From contig CAUDCW010000013.1 of NCBI GenBank assembly GCA_958448165.1, positions 1 to 53,240 of the forward strand: a stretch of DNA of 53,240 nucleotides, read 5' to 3'. How positions within the stretch are numbered: position 1 is the first letter of the stretch; the number at the start of each line of letters is the position of its first letter. Source of the DNA: an uncultured Oscillospiraceae bacterium (lineage in GTDB: Bacteria > Bacillota > Clostridia > Oscillospirales > Acutalibacteraceae). Positions 8,074 to 15,364 of this stretch are shown here, in pieces. The notes under the pieces are model-generated. The model worked only from the letters and a program-made list of their open reading frames with translations. It did not search any database and was not told the origin of the DNA. The translations under genes and the position numbers were made by a program.

Positions 8074-9633
8074 ATGGAGCGAAAAAACGAAATAGTTTTG
8101 GTTTTGGACTTTGGCGGACAGTATAATCAGCTTATCGCCAGACGAGTTCGTGAATGTAATGTGTATTGTGAGGTGCATCCGTACACAACAGACATCGAGA
8201 AGATTCGCGCACTCAATCCCAAGGGCATCATTTTCACGGGCGGTCCGAACAGCGTTTACAAGGACGATTCCCCGAAATGCTCGAAAGAGATTTTTGAGCT
8301 TGGAATTCCTATTTTAGGCATATGCTACGGCTGCCAGCTTATGGCTCATATGCTGGGCGGTGAGGTTACTGCGGCTCAGGACGATACAGCCCGTGAATAC
8401 GGCAAGACAGCCACATATTACAATACTGACTGCAAGCTGTTTCAGGAGCTTCCGCAGCAGGGCGTGTCGTGGATGAGTCACGGTGACTATATGGCTAAGG
8501 TTCCCGACGGCTTTGAGCTGATGGCGCACTCTGACGCTTGCCCGAATGTTGCTATCGCAGATGAAAAAAGAGGCTTTTACGGCGTTCAGTTCCACCCGGA
8601 GGTTAATCACACCGAGCACGGAACAGATATGATTCATAATTTCCTCTATAAGGTATGCGGCGTTGCAGGTGACTGGACAATGGGCGACTTCTGCAAACGT
8701 ACGGTAGAATCACTCAGAGAAACCATCGGGCCGGACGGACGTGTGCTTCTGGCACTTTCCGGCGGTGTTGATTCCTCGGTGCTTGCGGCTCTGCTTGCCG
8801 AGGCAATCGGCGAGCGACTGACCTGTGTCTTTGTTGACCACGGTCTTATGCGCAAGAACGAGGGCGACGAGGTAGAGGAAGCTTTCAAAAAGTGGAGCGT
8901 TCATTTTGTGCGTGTAAATGCTCAGGAGCGTTTCCTTTCAAAGCTTGCAGGCGTTTCTGACCCGCAGAGAAAAAGACAGATTATCGGCGCTGAGTTCGGA
9001 TATGTATTTAGGGACGAGGCGGAACGCTTTGGCATTACAAAGCAGGATTTCCTTGCACAGGGTACGATTTATCCGGATGTTATCGAATCGGGCAAGGGCG
9101 ATGCAGATGTTATCAAGAGCCACCATAATAAGCTGCTGCCGCCCGAGGTTGTGGAAAGGTTCAAGGGTGTTATAGAGCCGCTTGATTTGCTGTTCAAGGA
9201 CGAGGTTCGGGGTCTTGGTCGGGAGCTTGGCTTGCCTGAGTATCTCGTTATGCGCCAGCCTTTCCCGGGACCGGGTCTTGCGATCCGCATAATCGGCGAT
9301 GTAACGCAGGAAAAAGCCGATATACTCCGTGAGGCTGATTATATATACAGAGAAGAAATCGCAAAGGCAGGCTGGGACAAAAATCTGAGCCAGTATTTTG
9401 CGGTGCTTACAGACACCCGTTCGGTCGGCGTTATGGGCGACGGCAGAACCTATGACTATCTGCTTGCGCTGCGAGCTGTGAACACAAGCGACTTTATGAC
9501 AGCCGACTGGTCAAGAATCCCGTATGAGCTGCTCGACAGAATCAGCGTAAGAATCGTAAACGAGGTACCGCACATCAATCGTATCTGCTATGATATAACA
9601 AGCAAACCCCCCGCAACTATTGAGTGGGAATAA
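8074..9633 (+). CDS. guaA: GMP synthase (glutamine-hydrolysing), 519 aa
   Basis: It converts XMP to GMP using glutamine and ATP. The class I glutamine amidotransferase domain comes first, with nucleophile Cys84 in GICYGCQ and the downstream FHPEVNHTEHG His-Glu pair. The ATP-pyrophosphatase domain follows with LALSGGVDSSV, and the C-terminal dimer domain ends DITSKPPATIEWE. ATG at 8074 follows GGGGTGG, and an in-frame GTG at 8065 overlaps that site. It is the last gene of the purine set and ends before a strong terminator. Together purA and guaA split IMP-derived flow to AMP and GMP. Confidence 0.96.
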   Translation: MERKNEIVLVLDFGGQYNQLIARRVRECNVYCEVHPYTTDIEKIRALNPKGIIFTGGPNSVYKDDSPKCSKEIFELGIPILGICYGCQLMAHMLGGEVTAAQDDTAREYGKTATYYNTDCKLFQELPQQGVSWMSHGDYMAKVPDGFELMAHSDACPNVAIADEKRGFYGVQFHPEVNHTEHGTDMIHNFLYKVCGVAGDWTMGDFCKRTVESLRETIGPDGRVLLALSGGVDSSVLAALLAEAIGERLTCVFVDHGLMRKNEGDEVEEAFKKWSVHFVRVNAQERFLSKLAGVSDPQRKRQIIGAEFGYVFRDEAERFGITKQDFLAQGTIYPDVIESGKGDADVIKSHHNKLLPPEVVERFKGVIEPLDLLFKDEVRGLGRELGLPEYLVMRQPFPGPGLAIRIIGDVTQEKADILREADYIYREEIAKAGWDKNLSQYFAVLTDTRSVGVMGDGRTYDYLLALRAVNTSDFMTADWSRIPYELLDRISVRIVNEVPHINRICYDITSKPPATIEWE

Positions 9634-9691
9634 ATCGTAATGTTTTTGGGCAACACTGATTTTTAACCATCGGTAAAATTTGATATTCTCG

Positions 9692-9730
9692 AATGACCTT
9701 GAAGGAGCAATCCTTTAAGGTCATTTTTTA
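9692..9730 (+). terminator. terminator after guaA
   Basis: An AATGACCTT...AAGGTCATT stem, with an inner AGGA/TCCT pairing, is followed by six Ts. Confidence 0.9.
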
Positions 9731-10017
9731 CGCCCAGAATCGCAGAAAACCTTGAAAAATCAAGAGATTTTATCAATAAAATTCCGATTTTATTGTTGGT
9801 AAGCTGAGTGCTGCCGGGAAAGTGATTTTTGCCCTTTGGTTAAAATGAACTTTGCCCAGGCCGATTCTTTTATGATGTCATTAGACGGCTAATTTTTTAA
9901 ATTTTCTCAAAATATCACCTGTCATGGGTATAAAAATACTGACCTATATTGTTAGATTGGATTTTAGTCTGACTTTTTAGGTGTGGTACATATTTACAAC
10001 CGATGCTATGTATTTTA
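9731..10017. other. gene-free stretch after guaA
   Basis: It is A+T-rich with no supported ORF, known RNA or repeat. It is the 3' flank of both guaA (rightward) and the zinc-ribbon gene (leftward). Confidence 0.5.
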
Positions 10018-10455
10018 TCAATCCCATTTTCCTAATGATATTAATTCCAAGGTCTCTTTTTTACATTCAGGACATAATGGGGCAAAGTCTTTTATCTTGT
10101 TAAAGTCCTTATGACCACACTCGGGACATTTCTGTTTAATCTCAATATCTAAATTATACTGATTATTGCTACTCCGGCAGCTCCTAATTCTCTTTTCTCG
10201 CCAAATTTTAATTGTCTTACATCCTTCGCACTGAAATAATTGCTCACCACAAGAAAAGAGTAATTCGTTCTCTGTGTCTGCTTCAACTACTGCTTTTACA
10301 ATATTACCGAATTTACCTTCAAGAGCATCAATTCTCAATTCCTCATTAAGTTTGTCAGTTTCTTTAAAATAGTTTTCAGTAAAGAAACCTCCGCCAATAT
10401 AATATTCTTTTTCAAACCCACAACAACTGCACCTATATTTATATGAAGTTCCCAT
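10018..10455 (-). CDS. hypothetical zinc-ribbon protein, 145 aa
   Basis: Cys pairs are visible in order: CSCC near the start (YRCSCCGFEKEY), CEGC in the middle, then CPECGH and CPEC near the end. This fits two zinc-ribbon folds around a central helical segment. The longer ORF runs to 10599, but the internal ATG at 10455 follows GAGGG and starts directly at MGTSYKYRCSCCG, so it is preferred. The extra upstream residues look non-coding. No family or partner is recognised. A zinc-stabilised nucleic-acid or protein-binding role is inference. Confidence 0.6.
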   Translation of the reverse strand: MGTSYKYRCSCCGFEKEYYIGGGFFTENYFKETDKLNEELRIDALEGKFGNIVKAVVEADTENELLFSCGEQLFQCEGCKTIKIWREKRIRSCRSSNNQYNLDIEIKQKCPECGHKDFNKIKDFAPLCPECKKETLELISLGKWD

Positions 10456-10736
10456 TTTTAACCCTCGTTTATTATTTTCTATATTACTGTTATGCGTGTT
10501 TAAATACCGATGAAATGTATCCTGATTTTTCTCCTGTTCCGTTTCATCAGCTCCTATGCTTTCCGGAACTTTTTGTGCCAACAGGCAGTGCCGGCACATC
10601 TGTCAATTTTTCTTGCACCACCGTTGACTGCTTCTGTTGTGTTTTTTCGGTAGATAGTCACCGAATATTAATCAGAGTGTAAAAGTCTTTGAAGAAAAGC
10701 ACGGCTTGATTGAAGTGGATATGGTGTAATTTTTGC
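10456..10736. other. gene-free stretch, possible gene remnants
   Basis: Short open stretches are seen, such as a 24-codon run on the plus strand ending VFEEKHGLIEVDMV at 10728 and a minus-strand run ending PVGTKSSGKHRS. Neither has a start signal. They could be tails of lost mobile-element genes, but no family can be named. Confidence 0.25.
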
Positions 10737-10765
10737 TTGACAATTCTGTATTGTTGTGTTAATTT
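10737..10765 (+). promoter_or_regulatory. promoter of the SAM-riboswitch transcript
   Basis: TTGACA (10737-10742), 17 bp, TAATTT (10760-10765). Its predicted start is just ahead of the riboswitch P1 strand at 10774. Confidence 0.6.
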
Positions 10766-10773
10766 TAAAGTAG

Positions 10774-10903
10774 CCTATAAAGAGTGCGTGAGAGACAAGC
10801 TCGTTGACCGCACAGCAACCTGCCAAAAGGAAAGGTGCTAAAGCTTGACCGATAGGATTATAAAGATTTTTGCAATCCTATCGGAACGATGGGATTGTTT
10901 TTT
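10774..10903 (+). promoter_or_regulatory. SAM-I superfamily riboswitch (SAM-I or SAM-I/IV-like variant), transcriptional OFF design
   Basis: The conserved core is present: GCAACC (10815-10820) and GGTGCTAA (10834-10841). The P2 loop CAAGC (10796-10800) is exactly complementary to GCTTG (10843-10847), the expected pseudoknot. P1 is CCTAT (10774-10778) with ATAGG (10852-10856). The switch is also legible. CCGATAGGATT (10849-10859) pairs perfectly with AATCCTATCGG (10874-10884) as antiterminator, while AATCCTATCG pairs with CGATGGGATT (10887-10896) as a terminator before TTTTTT (10898-10903). Bound SAM would hold P1, free the terminator and shut the gene off. The P1 and P2 details differ from the metK S-box in this window. 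Confidence 0.85.
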
Positions 10904-10944
10904 ACGCTCTTTTTTAGGAAACTAATGAAAGGAGCGTATTTTTT

Positions 10945-11235
10945 ATGCGTACAATCAGACTACTTATTAATTCAGAAAAGAAGGTGTATATCTTTCTGCG
11001 AAACAAAGCTATCCAATCTCGCTTTATGTGTGATGCCGAGCATGAGGGAATTACCTTCGGAGATAAGGTGAAACCTACCGAACGAAAAGCAGATGATATT
11101 ATGGCACTTAATGCCGACGGAACGATATGTTTTCCCGGCTGGGCAGGCAGAATGTGTTATCACTACGGCGGTGACACAGCTATCCGGATTGATTATGAAA
11201 AATATATTGATGGTGCACAAAATTATATTATCTAA
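10945..11235 (+). CDS. small protein under SAM riboswitch control, 96 aa, function unknown
   Basis: AAAGGAG (10928-10934) precedes the ATG by ten bases and the riboswitch terminator lies just upstream, so the ORF is real and SAM-repressed by design. The protein is soluble, mixed alpha/beta, with an RTIRLLINSEKKVY beta start, a MCDAEHEGITFGDKVKPTERKADDI middle, and a Gly/Trp/Cys-rich GWAGRMCYHYGG segment. It has no signal peptide or membrane helix. I recall similar short proteins in gut Firmicutes but cannot name a family. Its stop codon coincides with the left edge of a MITE, so a few terminal residues may have been replaced. A role linked to methionine, SAM or sulfur is only inferred from the switch. 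Confidence 0.7.
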   Translation: MRTIRLLINSEKKVYIFLRNKAIQSRFMCDAEHEGITFGDKVKPTERKADDIMALNADGTICFPGWAGRMCYHYGGDTAIRIDYEKYIDGAQNYII

Positions 11236-11409
11236 GGAAACACTGAATAATTCACGCTGAAAGCTGTTTGCACATCTTGCTTGCATATTTTCCGCAGGCT
11301 TATCCAAAAAATCCTCGCAATGCGTCATCATTACTGCGGTTTATGTGTGCAAGCCGACTAAAAATCTGACGGCGCAATATGCATAAACAATTTAATCAGT
11401 GTTTCCTAA
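11233..11409 (+). mobile_element. MITE family 1, copy A
   Basis: It spans about 177 bp and begins AAGGAAACACTGAATAA and ends TTTAATCAGTGTTTCCTA, which are terminal inverted repeats. The inside matches copies B and C, including CTGACGGCGCAATATGCA. It has no coding capacity. It abuts the stop codon of the 96-residue protein gene. Confidence 0.85.
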
Positions 11410-11505
11410 AGTGTTATTATTTTGTTGAGTATAAATTGACATAGCAAAGACTCCTCACAGCCGAAATAAATCCTGTGATGAGGAGCCTTTTGCTGATAAG
11501 TACAG

Positions 11506-11922
11506 TTAATGACCTCTGTGCTTATCTTTTTTCTTTTGCTGTTTCAGTTCAAACAAACGCTTCGCCTCAGCCGATTTTTGTTCCCGGCTTTTTGCTTTGC
11601 GTTCACATTTGTTCTGCTCCTGCTGTAGTTTAAGCGCCTGCTGCAATTTTGTACCGATTCCGGTATTCTGTAATTGCTTTTGCGCCTCTCGCCGCATTCT
11701 CTTCGGGTTCTTCTTTGTTTCTTTTACAACAGTTGGCACAGCCGGGCTGTATCGTAAACTGTAATAATGCATTAATATGAAATCATACACTTCACTATCT
11801 TTTGGCTCTGCACCGAAAGTAACCTTGGCAACGGATAGCCTTCCGTCCTCGATTCTCTCGAAAACGCCTACCCAGAACGGTTCTTCAAAAAACACTGTCA
11901 GCTTGCCTTCAACTTTGCCCAT
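11506..11922 (-). CDS. yjdF: YjdF family protein, 138 aa
   Basis: The N-terminal half (LTVFFEEPFWVGVFERIEDGRL, VTFGAEPKDSEVYDFIL) matches the YjdF/DUF2992 family. The C-terminal half is a highly charged Lys/Gln/Arg-rich helix with QQKKKDKHRGH at the end, as is usual in this family. The function is unknown. In other Firmicutes the gene follows a riboswitch that senses azaaromatic compounds, and such an RNA is present here just upstream, which supports both calls. The start has AGGAGGG upstream. The gene lies downstream of a GNAT acetyltransferase in the same direction, which suggests a shared role in toxic-compound handling. Confidence 0.88.
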   Translation of the reverse strand: MGKVEGKLTVFFEEPFWVGVFERIEDGRLSVAKVTFGAEPKDSEVYDFILMHYYSLRYSPAVPTVVKETKKNPKRMRREAQKQLQNTGIGTKLQQALKLQQEQNKCERKAKSREQKSAEAKRLFELKQQKKKDKHRGH

Positions 11923-11949
11923 GACAATCCCTCCTTTTACAGATTGATG

Positions 11950-12066
11950 AGCAAAGAACGGACAACCCGGAGGGGCAGGTTACTTACCACAGATTTCTCT
12001 ATGACGGCCGGGCTACCTACCGGCTCTGGCGTGTGTTTATGCACGCGTTGCGTTTTTATCTTTGCT
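11950..12066 (-). promoter_or_regulatory. yjdF-motif riboswitch (azaaromatic-sensing class)
   Basis: Read on the minus strand, P1 is AGCAAAGA (12059-12066) with TCTTTGCT (11950-11957). Inside lie GAGCCGGTAGGTAGCCCGGC and TCTGTGGTAAGTAACCTGCC, which I recognise as the yjdF RNA core. It ends about 28 nt before the yjdF start, near the ribosome site, so control of translation is likely. It lies immediately after the GNAT stop codon. Confidence 0.8.
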
Positions 12067-12074
12067 TTTTTCGT

Positions 12075-12701
12075 TCAGAAAAGTTGTCCCGGGAGCTTTA
12101 ATTTTTCCTTGTGCGGAAACAGTCTGTCAAATTCCTCGGCTTCTGCTTCGTCAACAAAATATCCCTGTGGCGGTGCATACTCTCCGCTGATTCCGTCGAG
12201 ATAACCGGGTAACAGCTCCTTGCACAAAAAGAACGATGCGTCCTCTCCGTCGGGCAATCCGTGATAGCGAATACCAAAGTTTCCTGCAAAAGTAAAACCG
12301 CTCTTGCCGTAGAAATCAATATTCCCCTCAAAGCATACTGCTCCGCAGCCAAGGTCACGGGCTTTTTCGAGTGAATAATCCAGCAGAAGCTTGCCGTAGC
12401 CCTTTCGCTTGAGCTCAGGGGTTATGCAGATTGGTCCCATAGCCATTATAGGAATATCTCTGCCGTCATCGGCTTTTATATTCGCTTTCACAAAAACATT
12501 CTGCCCAATCAGCTTTCCGTCCTTTTCCATAACAAAATCAAGCTCCGGTACAAATGCCGGGTCATTTCTAAGCTGATTCAGCACATAATGCTCAAGACAG
12601 CCCGGACGGTAAACATTCCAGAATGATTCTCTTACAAGGTTTTCAACCTCTCGGTGTTCTTCTTTTCTTTCCAAACGAATGATGTAGTCATTTTTATTCA
12701 T
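12075..12701 (-). CDS. GNAT family N-acetyltransferase, 208 aa
   Basis: The acetyl-CoA-binding motif A is clear: MAMGPICITPELKRKGYGKLLLDYSLEKA (V/I-x-P-x-x-x-x-x-G-x-G/K). It is followed by the beta strand GAVCFEGN and the FYGKSGF motif typical of the YjbA/DUF1122-like small-molecule acetyltransferases. The longer ORF starts at 12767, but ATG at 12701 follows AGGAGGAAAAAC and is preferred. It is transcribed from a promoter whose spacer is a perfect palindrome (12869-12897). The adjacent yjdF suggests detoxification. The substrate is unknown. Confidence 0.85.
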   Translation of the reverse strand: MNKNDYIIRLERKEEHREVENLVRESFWNVYRPGCLEHYVLNQLRNDPAFVPELDFVMEKDGKLIGQNVFVKANIKADDGRDIPIMAMGPICITPELKRKGYGKLLLDYSLEKARDLGCGAVCFEGNIDFYGKSGFTFAGNFGIRYHGLPDGEDASFFLCKELLPGYLDGISGEYAPPQGYFVDEAEAEEFDRLFPHKEKLKLPGQLF

Positions 12702-12868
12702 TGTTTTTCCTCCTGATGATTGTTGACTGCAATTCAGGGAGGCTTGAGTGAGAATGTATTTACGCAAACCTCCCGGTCAGCCTACAATCTCCAAGGTGTT
12801 GTTTTTCTTCAAACAGCAATCTCCTTAAAAAATTAATTATAATCAAGCCGCTTAAAGGCTCTGACTAA

Positions 12869-12897
12869 ACTATATCACAACAGTTCTGTTGTATCAA
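12869..12897 (-). promoter_or_regulatory. GNAT promoter with palindromic operator
   Basis: On the minus strand: TTGATA (12892-12897), 17 bp, TATAGT (12869-12874). The spacer is almost entirely the palindrome ACAACAGTTCTGTTGT (12877-12892), a likely repressor site. A near-identical block lies at 15200-15245. Confidence 0.65.
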
Positions 12898-13103
12898 GAA
12901 TTTTTGCAGCATTGAGTTGTCACTATAATGTTGAGCTTCTAACGCTCCGACATAAAGGCTTTTAAATCAAAAAGAATTTACTTCTATTTTTGCATATACT
13001 GCTATTGGTATATTTACGTTTTATTTATCAGCAAATTTATTGATAAAAATATTTACATCTTAATTTGGCTGTGCTATACTATTTAAATACTCAGGTGAGC
13101 ACT

Positions 13104-13427
13104 ATGGCAAATATTACAAGTGCAATTAAAGATACAATTTCTATTTCTATGTTTAACCGTGGCCTTGCAGGAAAGATTATTGAAGAAGTCAAGCAGAGCG
13201 GTGCAAAGGTTGTAATGAAAAACAATGCCGCAGAGTGTGTTCTTATGTCACCGGAAGAATACCTCCGCCTTATGGATGAGGTTAATGATGCCCGACTGCT
13301 TGCTGTTGCAAATTAACGAATGGCAAACCATACCCATGCCGATGCAATCCCTGCCGAAGAAGTTGACAGAGAGCTTGGAATAACCGAAGAAGATATTGCG
13401 TCCTGTGATGAGGTAGAAATAGAATGA
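13104..13427 (+). pseudogene. Phd/YefM-type antitoxin gene with an internal stop
   Basis: The first 70 codons (13104-13316) encode an antitoxin of the Phd/YefM-RelB type: an N-terminal dimer and DNA-binding half, then SGAKVVMKNNAAECVLMSPEEYLRLMDE. TAA at 13314-13316 interrupts it. Reading on in the same frame gives RMANHTHADAIPAEEVDRE and LGITEEDIASCDEVEIE before a TGA at 13425-13427, which is the normal acidic toxin-neutralising tail. A single substitution therefore seems to have cut off the tail. The next gene overlaps by ATGA as in intact pairs. The short form may still bind DNA but probably cannot neutralise a toxin. Confidence 0.75.
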
Positions 13428-13468
13428 GCTGGACATTAAAATTTCTATCGGAGGCACAAACGATTTAA
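13424..13468 (+). pseudogene. remnant of a RelE/ParE-type toxin start, 14 codons
   Basis: ATG at 13424 overlaps the antitoxin stop. MSWTLKFLSEA resembles the first residues of toxins that follow Phd/YefM antitoxins. After codon 11 the sequence changes into the right end of MITE family 1 (from about 13454) and stops. The rest of the toxin is missing. Confidence 0.6.
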
Positions 13469-13482
13469 TCAGTGTTTCCCTA
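13454..13482 (+). mobile_element. MITE family 1, solo right end
   Basis: GCACAAACGATTTAATCAG plus TGTTTCCCTA is identical to the right end of copy B. The rest of the element and of the toxin gene were evidently deleted together. Confidence 0.75.
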
Positions 13483-13552
13483 TAATATAATAAATTTATT
13501 AATATATATTAAATAAACTCAGAAAGATAAACTCAGAAAGGAATCTTTTGCT

Positions 13553-14413
13553 ATGAAGAAAATCAAAAGCATTATGCTTGCGGGTTTGATTGCAATTTCA
13601 AGCTTCGCTTGTATTACAACAGCATCAGCCGCATCAACTTCCGGTGATAATACAGCAAACTTTTATATCACAGACTCAATCGAAGGTGACAGTATCATCT
13701 CTTCACTGGAACCGTCTTTTACAGCAAACGTGGGCGATATTGTTGAAATTTCGGTATCAGCCAAGGCAACAAGCGACATCATAGATTTTTGTGCAATTGA
13801 CATAAGAACATTTTTCAATCAGTCATCAAGCGACAGTCATAATACATATGACGGTAACGGCATTTTGACATACACAAAAGGCTACGATGACGATTCATTT
13901 TACAAATTATATGACGGCTTTAAGAATGCAAGCGTTATCACAAACCCGGATGACGAACATTACCCGTCAACACTCAACAGCTTTATTTACACATTGTCAA
14001 GTGCTCGTGATTCAGGCGATTTCAGTTCCAGTCAGGTTTTATACAGCTTTACACTTGAAGTTACAAAACCAGGCGACAGTTATGTAAACACAATCATACG
14101 TGACATTGCCCACGATTATCCGGGTGAGCATCTCAAATCAGAACCCTACTTACTCAGCACTTATACAACAATGTCGGTTATTAAACAGGTTGAAACGCCA
14201 ACAACAGACCCGACAGACCCTCAGCCGGTTGCAGGCGATATCAACGGCGATGGTTCAGTTACCCTTTCAGATGCTTTGGCGGCACAAAAGGCAGCTTTGA
14301 GTATGATTGAGTTGTCTAAAAGCCAAATTAAAAGAGCAGATATGAACGGTGACGGAAGAATAACAATCTACGATGCTGTAATAATGCAAAAAGTGTCACT
14401 AGGTATGATATGA
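13553..14413 (+). CDS. secreted dockerin-bearing protein, 286 aa
   Basis: A signal peptide (MKKIKSIMLAGLIAISSFAC, cut near ASA-A) is followed by a beta-rich domain (about residues 30-205). Its TANVGDIVEISVSAKA opening and VLYSFTLEV strand resemble cohesin-like or carbohydrate-module folds. A Pro/Thr linker (TPTTDPTDPQP) leads to a C-terminal dockerin type I with two calcium loops, DINGDGSVTLSDALAA and DMNGDGRITIYDAVIM. Dockerins attach proteins to cohesins of a cellulosome or amylosome-like complex on the surface. No cohesin scaffold is in this window. AAAGGAA precedes the start, and a short direct repeat (AAACTCAGAAAG twice) lies upstream. Confidence 0.85.
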   Translation: MKKIKSIMLAGLIAISSFACITTASAASTSGDNTANFYITDSIEGDSIISSLEPSFTANVGDIVEISVSAKATSDIIDFCAIDIRTFFNQSSSDSHNTYDGNGILTYTKGYDDDSFYKLYDGFKNASVITNPDDEHYPSTLNSFIYTLSSARDSGDFSSSQVLYSFTLEVTKPGDSYVNTIIRDIAHDYPGEHLKSEPYLLSTYTTMSVIKQVETPTTDPTDPQPVAGDINGDGSVTLSDALAAQKAALSMIELSKSQIKRADMNGDGRITIYDAVIMQKVSLGMI

Positions 14414-14536
14414 TATTAATAACTGTATAGCTGCTATATTTTAGACTCTTTGTCAATATGTGATTGCGACAGTGAAAGAAGAAATATTTCACTGCAAGAC
14501 AACGGCAAGGCGTAAATTTAAAAATATAAAAATATA

Positions 14537-14585
14537 AACATCTTCATGCAATAGTAATTTTCCGTTGCACGGAGATGTTTTTATA
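14537..14585 (+). terminator. terminator after the dockerin gene
   Basis: An AACATCT...AGATGTT stem, with an inner GCAA/TTGC pairing, is followed by TTTT. Confidence 0.6.
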
Positions 14586-14868
14586 TTGTCTGAAAGCAAG
14601 GTCAGTCGCACGAAGCTTTTTTCGCCGCAGCTTATGCAAACGTAATACCGAACGCCCGACGCCATTACAGCCGGCAGAAAAGGGCTAACGTCAGAACTAT
14701 ACTATTGTAGGCGGTAAGAAAACGGCCAAAGTTACACGCCGCCGCTGTTTTAGCAAAACAAAAGAGATCGTTATTTCCCGTTGCATCGCCCGGTGTGGAG
14801 GGATATTTTTTGAGAGGAGGACGGATACGGAACAGACGGGCAGAATAAATTTGAAAGGAATGAAAGCT
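14586..14868. other. compositionally odd gene-free stretch
   Basis: It is noticeably richer in G+C than its neighbours and contains no ORF with a start signal. The composition and the lack of genes suggest a fragment of an integrated element, perhaps a conjugative transposon edge. I cannot name its source. Confidence 0.3.
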
Positions 14869-15204
14869 ATGAATTATTTTGATTTTGCAAAGGAATATAA
14901 TGCCGCAATGGAACAGGCAGAAAGAGAAAGCAGAGATAACATCTACATCTTGCGCAAAGAAACTGTTCAAAAAGTAATGCTGCTTGAGGCCTTGCTCAAG
15001 GGAACGAATTTCAGAATCGAGTTTGAGAAAATAGGAAATTCAATTGAAATCTTTCTGTCGGATTATGTGTTTGACAGCTTTGTCTGCGATCTGAAATCCG
15101 TCTTTCAGCTTGTTGATTTATTTGTGATTGATGCCGTTGAGGACGGAGAAGTTCATATTGAAATGAAGATTCTGAATGCCGCGACAATCATTAAAAAATG
15201 CTAA
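14869..15204 (+). CDS. hypothetical protein, 111 aa
   Basis: AAAGGA lies nine bases before ATG 14869. An earlier TTG at 14851 and an ATG at 14860 are less well placed. The product has a charged N-terminal helix (about residues 5-50: FAKEYNAAMEQAERESRDN) and then a beta-alpha segment (FRIEFEKIGNSIEIFLSDYVFD). It has no signal, membrane helix or known motif. It is soluble and of unknown function, and lies in an accessory region. Confidence 0.5.
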   Translation: MNYFDFAKEYNAAMEQAERESRDNIYILRKETVQKVMLLEALLKGTNFRIEFEKIGNSIEIFLSDYVFDSFVCDLKSVFQLVDLFVIDAVEDGEVHIEMKILNAATIIKKC

Positions 15205-15245
15205 ACTATATCACAACAGTCACAACAGTTCTGTTGTATCAAGCA
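15200..15245 (-). repeat. second copy of the GNAT-promoter palindrome block, spacer enlarged
   Basis: The block matches 12866-12899 but holds an extra 9 bp (a duplicated ACAACAGTC), so the -35 and -10 boxes are about 26 bp apart. As a minus-strand promoter it should be dead, but the operator palindrome is intact. It lies between the hypothetical gene and bcp. Confidence 0.6.
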
Positions 15246-15284
15246 TTTTTGAAACATGTCGTTTTTGCTTTTTTATGCTGCATA

Positions 15285-15313
15285 TTGAATTTAAAAAATA
15301 GATTTGATAAAAT
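15285..15313 (+). promoter_or_regulatory. bcp-yaaA promoter
   Basis: TTGAAT (15285-15290), 17 bp, TAAAAT (15308-15313), 52 bp before the bcp start. Confidence 0.55.
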
Positions 15314-15364
15314 GATTTTTATGAAGATAAAAGTAAATCTCAATTCATAAAGGAGCAATGAAAA

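Noticed and set aside
10774..10903. The structured leader as a T-box
   Set aside because: There is no T-box sequence or specifier loop; the GCAACC and GGTGCTAA core and the pseudoknot fit the SAM-I superfamily.
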